Assembly: GCF_035270045.1 (NCBI RefSeq) | Contig: NZ_DATFIP010000059.1 | Location: forward strand, 1-64,000 | Source: Salibaculum sp035270045 | GTDB lineage: Bacteria; Pseudomonadota; Alphaproteobacteria; Rhodobacterales; Rhodobacteraceae | Direction: 5' to 3' | Length of the DNA: 64,000 nt | Shown: piece by piece, positions 61,414 to 64,000 of the stretch | How the letters are laid out: each line of letters starts with the position of its first letter | How positions within the stretch are numbered: the stretch's first letter is position 1 | Translations under genes and position numbers: made by a program | Notes under the pieces: model-generated | The model's database searches: none | What the model was told of the DNA's origin: nothing | The model's input: the letters and a program-made list of their open reading frames with translations, nothing else

Positions 61414-62433
61414 ATGACTTCGATTCGCAGCCGCCTGCTGACGACCGTACTGGCCGCCACCGTGGCGGTTCCGGCCTTTGCCGAAGGCGAACTCAACCTT
61501 TACTCGTCGCGTCATTACGACACCGACGAACGGCTCTATTCCAACTTCACCGAGATGACGGGGATCACGATCAATCGCATCGAAGGCAATGCCGACGAGC
61601 TGATCGCCCGCATGGACGCAGAGGGCGACAACAGCCCTGCCGACGTCTTCCTGACCGTCGACACCTCGCGCCTCGAACGCGCCAAGGATGCGGGCCTGTT
61701 CCAGTCCATCGACTCCGATATCCTGGAGTCCCGCGTGCCCGCCTACGTGCAGGACGAGGACAACCAGTGGTTCGGCTTCTCGCAGCGGGCGCGTATCCTG
61801 TTCTACGACAAGAACGACGTAGACAACCCGCCGATGACGTACCAAGACCTGGCCAACCAGGAATACGAAGGGCAGGTCTGCATCCGCTCGTCCTCGAATG
61901 TCTACACCCAGACCATCACCGGCGCCCTCATCGAGCACCTGGGCGAAGAGGCGACGCTTGACTGGGCCGAGGCCGTTGTCGGGAACTTTGCCCGCGATCC
62001 GCAAGGCGGCGACACCGACCAGCTGCGCGGCATCGTTTCCGGCGAGTGCGACATCGCGATGGCGAACACCTATTACTTTGCCCGTGGCATCCGCAAGGAC
62101 GTGGACGGGCTGTCCGACAGCCTCGACATGATCGGCTGGGTCTTCCCCAATCAGGACAGCACCGGCGCGCACATGAACCTGTCGGGCGGCGGCGTGGCCG
62201 CCCATGCGCCCAACCGGGAAAACGCGGTGCGCTTCCTGGAATACCTCGCCTCGGATCAGGCGCAGGAATACTTCTCGGCCGGGAACGACGAATATCCCGC
62301 CGTGCCCGGGGTCGCGCTCAGCCCCTCGGTGGCCGAGCTGGGCTTTTTCAAGCCCGATGACCTGGATGCATCGGCCATCGCCGCAAACATTCCCGCGGCA
62401 CAGATGCTGCTGAACGAGGCCGGCTGGGAGTGA
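61414..62433 (+). CDS. ferric iron ABC transporter, periplasmic binding protein
   Basis: A 339-aa secreted protein of the FbpA/FutA type. The signal peptide ends near residue 23 (AFA). LNLYSSRHYDTDE (about 27-39) and the tandem Tyr pair NTYYFARG (Y220 and Y221), which ligands Fe(III) in relatives, are present. It captures ferric iron for the permease upstream. A strong terminator follows. Confidence 0.94.
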   Translation: MTSIRSRLLTTVLAATVAVPAFAEGELNLYSSRHYDTDERLYSNFTEMTGITINRIEGNADELIARMDAEGDNSPADVFLTVDTSRLERAKDAGLFQSIDSDILESRVPAYVQDEDNQWFGFSQRARILFYDKNDVDNPPMTYQDLANQEYEGQVCIRSSSNVYTQTITGALIEHLGEEATLDWAEAVVGNFARDPQGGDTDQLRGIVSGECDIAMANTYYFARGIRKDVDGLSDSLDMIGWVFPNQDSTGAHMNLSGGGVAAHAPNRENAVRFLEYLASDQAQEYFSAGNDEYPAVPGVALSPSVAELGFFKPDDLDASAIAANIPAAQMLLNEAGWE

Positions 62434-62485
62434 TCCCGACAGAACGGTCGGCGTGACACCGCCCCGACCGTCCGACCGATGACAG

Positions 62486-62517
62486 AAGGCGCGGGGACCT
62501 GTCCCCGCGCCTTTTTT
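62486..62517 (+). terminator. Rho-independent terminator of the iron transporter gene
   Basis: A perfect stem of 13 bp (62486-62498 with 62501-62513) is followed by six T (62512-62517). It lies 53 bases after the stop of the binding protein gene. Confidence 0.88.
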
Positions 62518-62842
62518 CAAAGCACCCTTGCATCGCTCTGTCGCGCCCGGAAGGCCCCATGAACCCCGTTTTCCATGAAGGGATGGACCGTCTGCCAGCT
62601 CGCCGTCGCCATGGCCTTGCCGCGATCACCCCGACGTAGACGGGGGCAAACCCGCAAGACCCCGTCAAACCGAAAACCGCGGGGCACACCCGTTGCCCGC
62701 CAGCGAAAGATATCGAACCCGGCCCCGGCGGGATGAGGAGGCAGCACCTCGCCCGTTGCGGTGCAGACCTTGTGACCGTTGATCTGGATCAGAGAAGGTG
62801 CGCCCGCCGCGGCCTAGGCTTCGCACCAACAGGAGCGACAGC
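62518..62842. other. non-coding gap after the iron transporter
   Basis: I see no gene in these 325 bases. Short open frames have no ribosome binding site and look Arg/Pro-rich. The last 30 bases before 62843 hold an AGGAG box that serves the next gene. The middle has a GCGGTGCAG/CTGCCTCC-type imperfect repeat but no clear hairpin. Confidence 0.45.
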
Positions 62843-63550
62843 TTGACCGACGCGGCCTTCAGCACATCCGGCTTGACCAAGACCTACGGCACGGGCGACG
62901 CCGCCGTCCACGCCCTGCGCGGTGTCGACCTGGAGATCCCAGAGAGCGAGGTCGTGGTGCTGCTGGGGCCCAGCGGCTCGGGCAAGTCGACCCTGCTCAA
63001 CATTCTCGGTGGGCTGGACCGGGCCAGTACGGGACAGGCCCACTACAAGGGCCGCGAAATCACCGCGATGACCGACCGCCAGCTGACACGCTATCGACGT
63101 GCGCACGTCGGCTTCGTCTTCCAGTTCTACAACCTGATGCCCAGCCTGACTGCCCGCGAAAACGTCGAACTGGTGACGGAAATCGCCACTGATCCCATGG
63201 CGGCGGAAGAGGCACTACACCTGGTCGGCCTGACCGAACGGATCGACCACTTTCCGGCGCAACTCTCTGGTGGCGAACAGCAGCGCGTCGCCATCGCCCG
63301 CGCCGTCGCCAAGCAGCCACAGGTGCTGTTCTGCGACGAACCCACCGGCGCGCTGGACAGCGCCACCGGCCGCGCGGTTCTCAAGGTTCTCACGGACGTG
63401 AATGCAAAGCTGGGCACCACCGTCCTGATCGTGACCCATGCGGCGGCCACAGCCGACCTTGCCCACCGGGTACTGCATTTTGCCGATGGCCGCATCCGCG
63501 ATACCATTACCAACACGACCCGCAAGAGTGCGGCGGAGATCCACTGGTGA
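62843..63550 (+). CDS. ABC transporter ATPase, LolD/MacB type
   Basis: A 235-aa ATPase with Walker A GPSGSGKST, Q-loop FQFYNLMP, signature LSGGEQQR, Walker B VLFCDEPTGALD and THA switch. It is of the LolD/MacB/FtsE class, which moves lipoproteins or other hydrophobic compounds. The start is a TTG at 62843 with an AGGAG box 8 bases upstream; a GTG at 62798 is an alternative. It overlaps the permease gene by 4 bases. Confidence 0.9.
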   Translation: MTDAAFSTSGLTKTYGTGDAAVHALRGVDLEIPESEVVVLLGPSGSGKSTLLNILGGLDRASTGQAHYKGREITAMTDRQLTRYRRAHVGFVFQFYNLMPSLTARENVELVTEIATDPMAAEEALHLVGLTERIDHFPAQLSGGEQQRVAIARAVAKQPQVLFCDEPTGALDSATGRAVLKVLTDVNAKLGTTVLIVTHAAATADLAHRVLHFADGRIRDTITNTTRKSAAEIHW

Positions 63551-64000
63551 GCCCCCTCACCCACAAGCTGCTGCGCGATCTATGGCGCATGAAGGGGCAG
63601 GCCATCGCCATCGGGCTGGTCATCGCCATGGGCGTGATGCTGCAGGTTATGATGTCCGGGTTGGTGACCACGCTGGAGAGCACACGCGACGCCTACTACG
63701 ACCGGTACCGGCTGACGGATGTCTTTGCGCCGGTGGCGCGGGCACCTTCGCACATGATGCCCCCCCTAAGCGAAATCAACGGCGTGGCCCGCGTTCAGTC
63801 CCGTGTCGTCGGCGCGGCGTTGGTGGACATTCCCGACCGTGCGGCACCCGTGCAGGCCCGGGCGGTGTCGCTGCCCGAAAACGGCACTGCCGCCCTGAAC
63901 GCCACCTTTCTGTCGGCGGGCCGGATGCCCGACCCCGCGCGCCCGGACGAGATCCTGCTCGTCGAGGGGTTTGCCAAGGCCCATGGTCTTGCCCCGGGCG
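63547..64000 (+). CDS. ABC transporter permease, FtsX/MacB type, N-terminal part (partial)
   Basis: The gene starts with GTG at 63547 inside the ATPase stop and runs off the window. The 151 visible residues show a cytoplasmic front (LLRDLWRMKGQAIAIG), one membrane helix (about 19-42) and the start of a large periplasmic domain (VQSRVVGAALVDIPDRAAPV). This is the layout of FtsX-like permeases with a MacB-type periplasmic core. The rest of the protein and its partner are outside the window. Confidence 0.86.
   Translation, partial: MSPLTHKLLRDLWRMKGQAIAIGLVIAMGVMLQVMMSGLVTTLESTRDAYYDRYRLTDVFAPVARAPSHMMPPLSEINGVARVQSRVVGAALVDIPDRAAPVQARAVSLPENGTAALNATFLSAGRMPDPARPDEILLVEGFAKAHGLAPG

Overview
This window is high-GC, gene-dense chromosomal DNA from an alphaproteobacterium, most likely a member of the Rhodobacteraceae (Roseobacter group). 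The supporting signs are an aa3-type cytochrome oxidase subunit IV micro-gene, phbAB-type polyhydroxybutyrate genes, the alphaproteobacterial form of glutamate-cysteine ligase, ETF-ubiquinone oxidoreductase, ubiquinone and polyprenyl genes, and a GGTATTTTCGACC-type hairpin element after uvrC. It is nearly all housekeeping and core-accessory genes. I see no phage, transposase, CRISPR array, rRNA or tRNA. Genes are packed into operons with many 4-base ATGA overlaps.

Layout. 1-6.8 kb: an acetate-use locus: the end of acs, an overlapping zinc-type adk, a two-part sodium/solute symporter (DUF4212 + large subunit), a cNMP-CBS-DUF294 sensor protein, an unknown membrane protein and a membrane-anchored DnaQ-family exonuclease. 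6.8-9.7 kb (minus): ftsE-ftsX-plsC-PPOX flavoprotein. 9.9-11.5 kb: a zinc-ribbon membrane protein and an unclassified uracil-DNA-glycosylase-superfamily protein. 11.6-14.8 kb (minus): ubiA, an OmpA-domain protein and a small coiled-coil membrane protein. 14.8-17.5 kb: rsmE, a membrane protein, gshA. 17.6-22.5 kb (minus): a pyrimidine operon, pyrB-PH-membrane protein-PH-pyrC homologue-plsY, in which the PyrC homologue has lost zinc ligands, then DUF805. 22.6-28.9 kb: family 4-like UDG, moaB and an RND efflux pair. 28.9-37.3 kb: DsbD-like periplasmic protein, YqgE, Sua5/TsaC, acyl-CoA dehydrogenase, MBL hydrolase, CoxIV, a lipoprotein, AzlCD, mobA and a GNAT. 37.3-37.9 kb: a 514-base non-coding gap with a 20-bp inverted repeat. 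37.9-46.3 kb: an unknown membrane protein, greA, ETF-QO, a TPR protein, ispE, polyprenyl synthase, DUF2007, an N6-adenine methyltransferase and ydcH, closed by a strong terminator. 46.3-49.3 kb (minus): phbA-phbB and an EAL protein. 49.4-54.7 kb: tag, an ABC1 kinase, then uvrC-pgsA-moaD-moaE (minus). 54.7-55.0 kb: an AT-rich island. 55.0-59.5 kb (minus): an ABC-2 exporter, S49 peptidase, zinc-ribbon micro-protein, Na/Ca exchanger and a pteridine-reductase-like SDR. 59.6-62.4 kb: a ferric iron ABC importer. 62.8 kb to the end: a LolD/MacB-type ABC pair cut by the window edge.

How the genes fit together. Acetate uptake, activation and AMP recycling form one module at the left end, with two signalling-like proteins attached. 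Acyl-CoA oxidation (acyl-CoA dehydrogenase, ETF-QO), PHB synthesis, quinone precursors (ubiA, ispE, polyprenyl synthase) and cytochrome oxidase describe an aerobic respiring heterotroph. Molybdenum cofactor genes are scattered over three places (moaB, mobA, moaDE). The most unusual points are the apparently non-catalytic dihydroorotase in the pyrB operon with three uncharacterised membrane/PH-like proteins, and the PAS-like/HAMP-like membrane exonuclease in the acetate locus.
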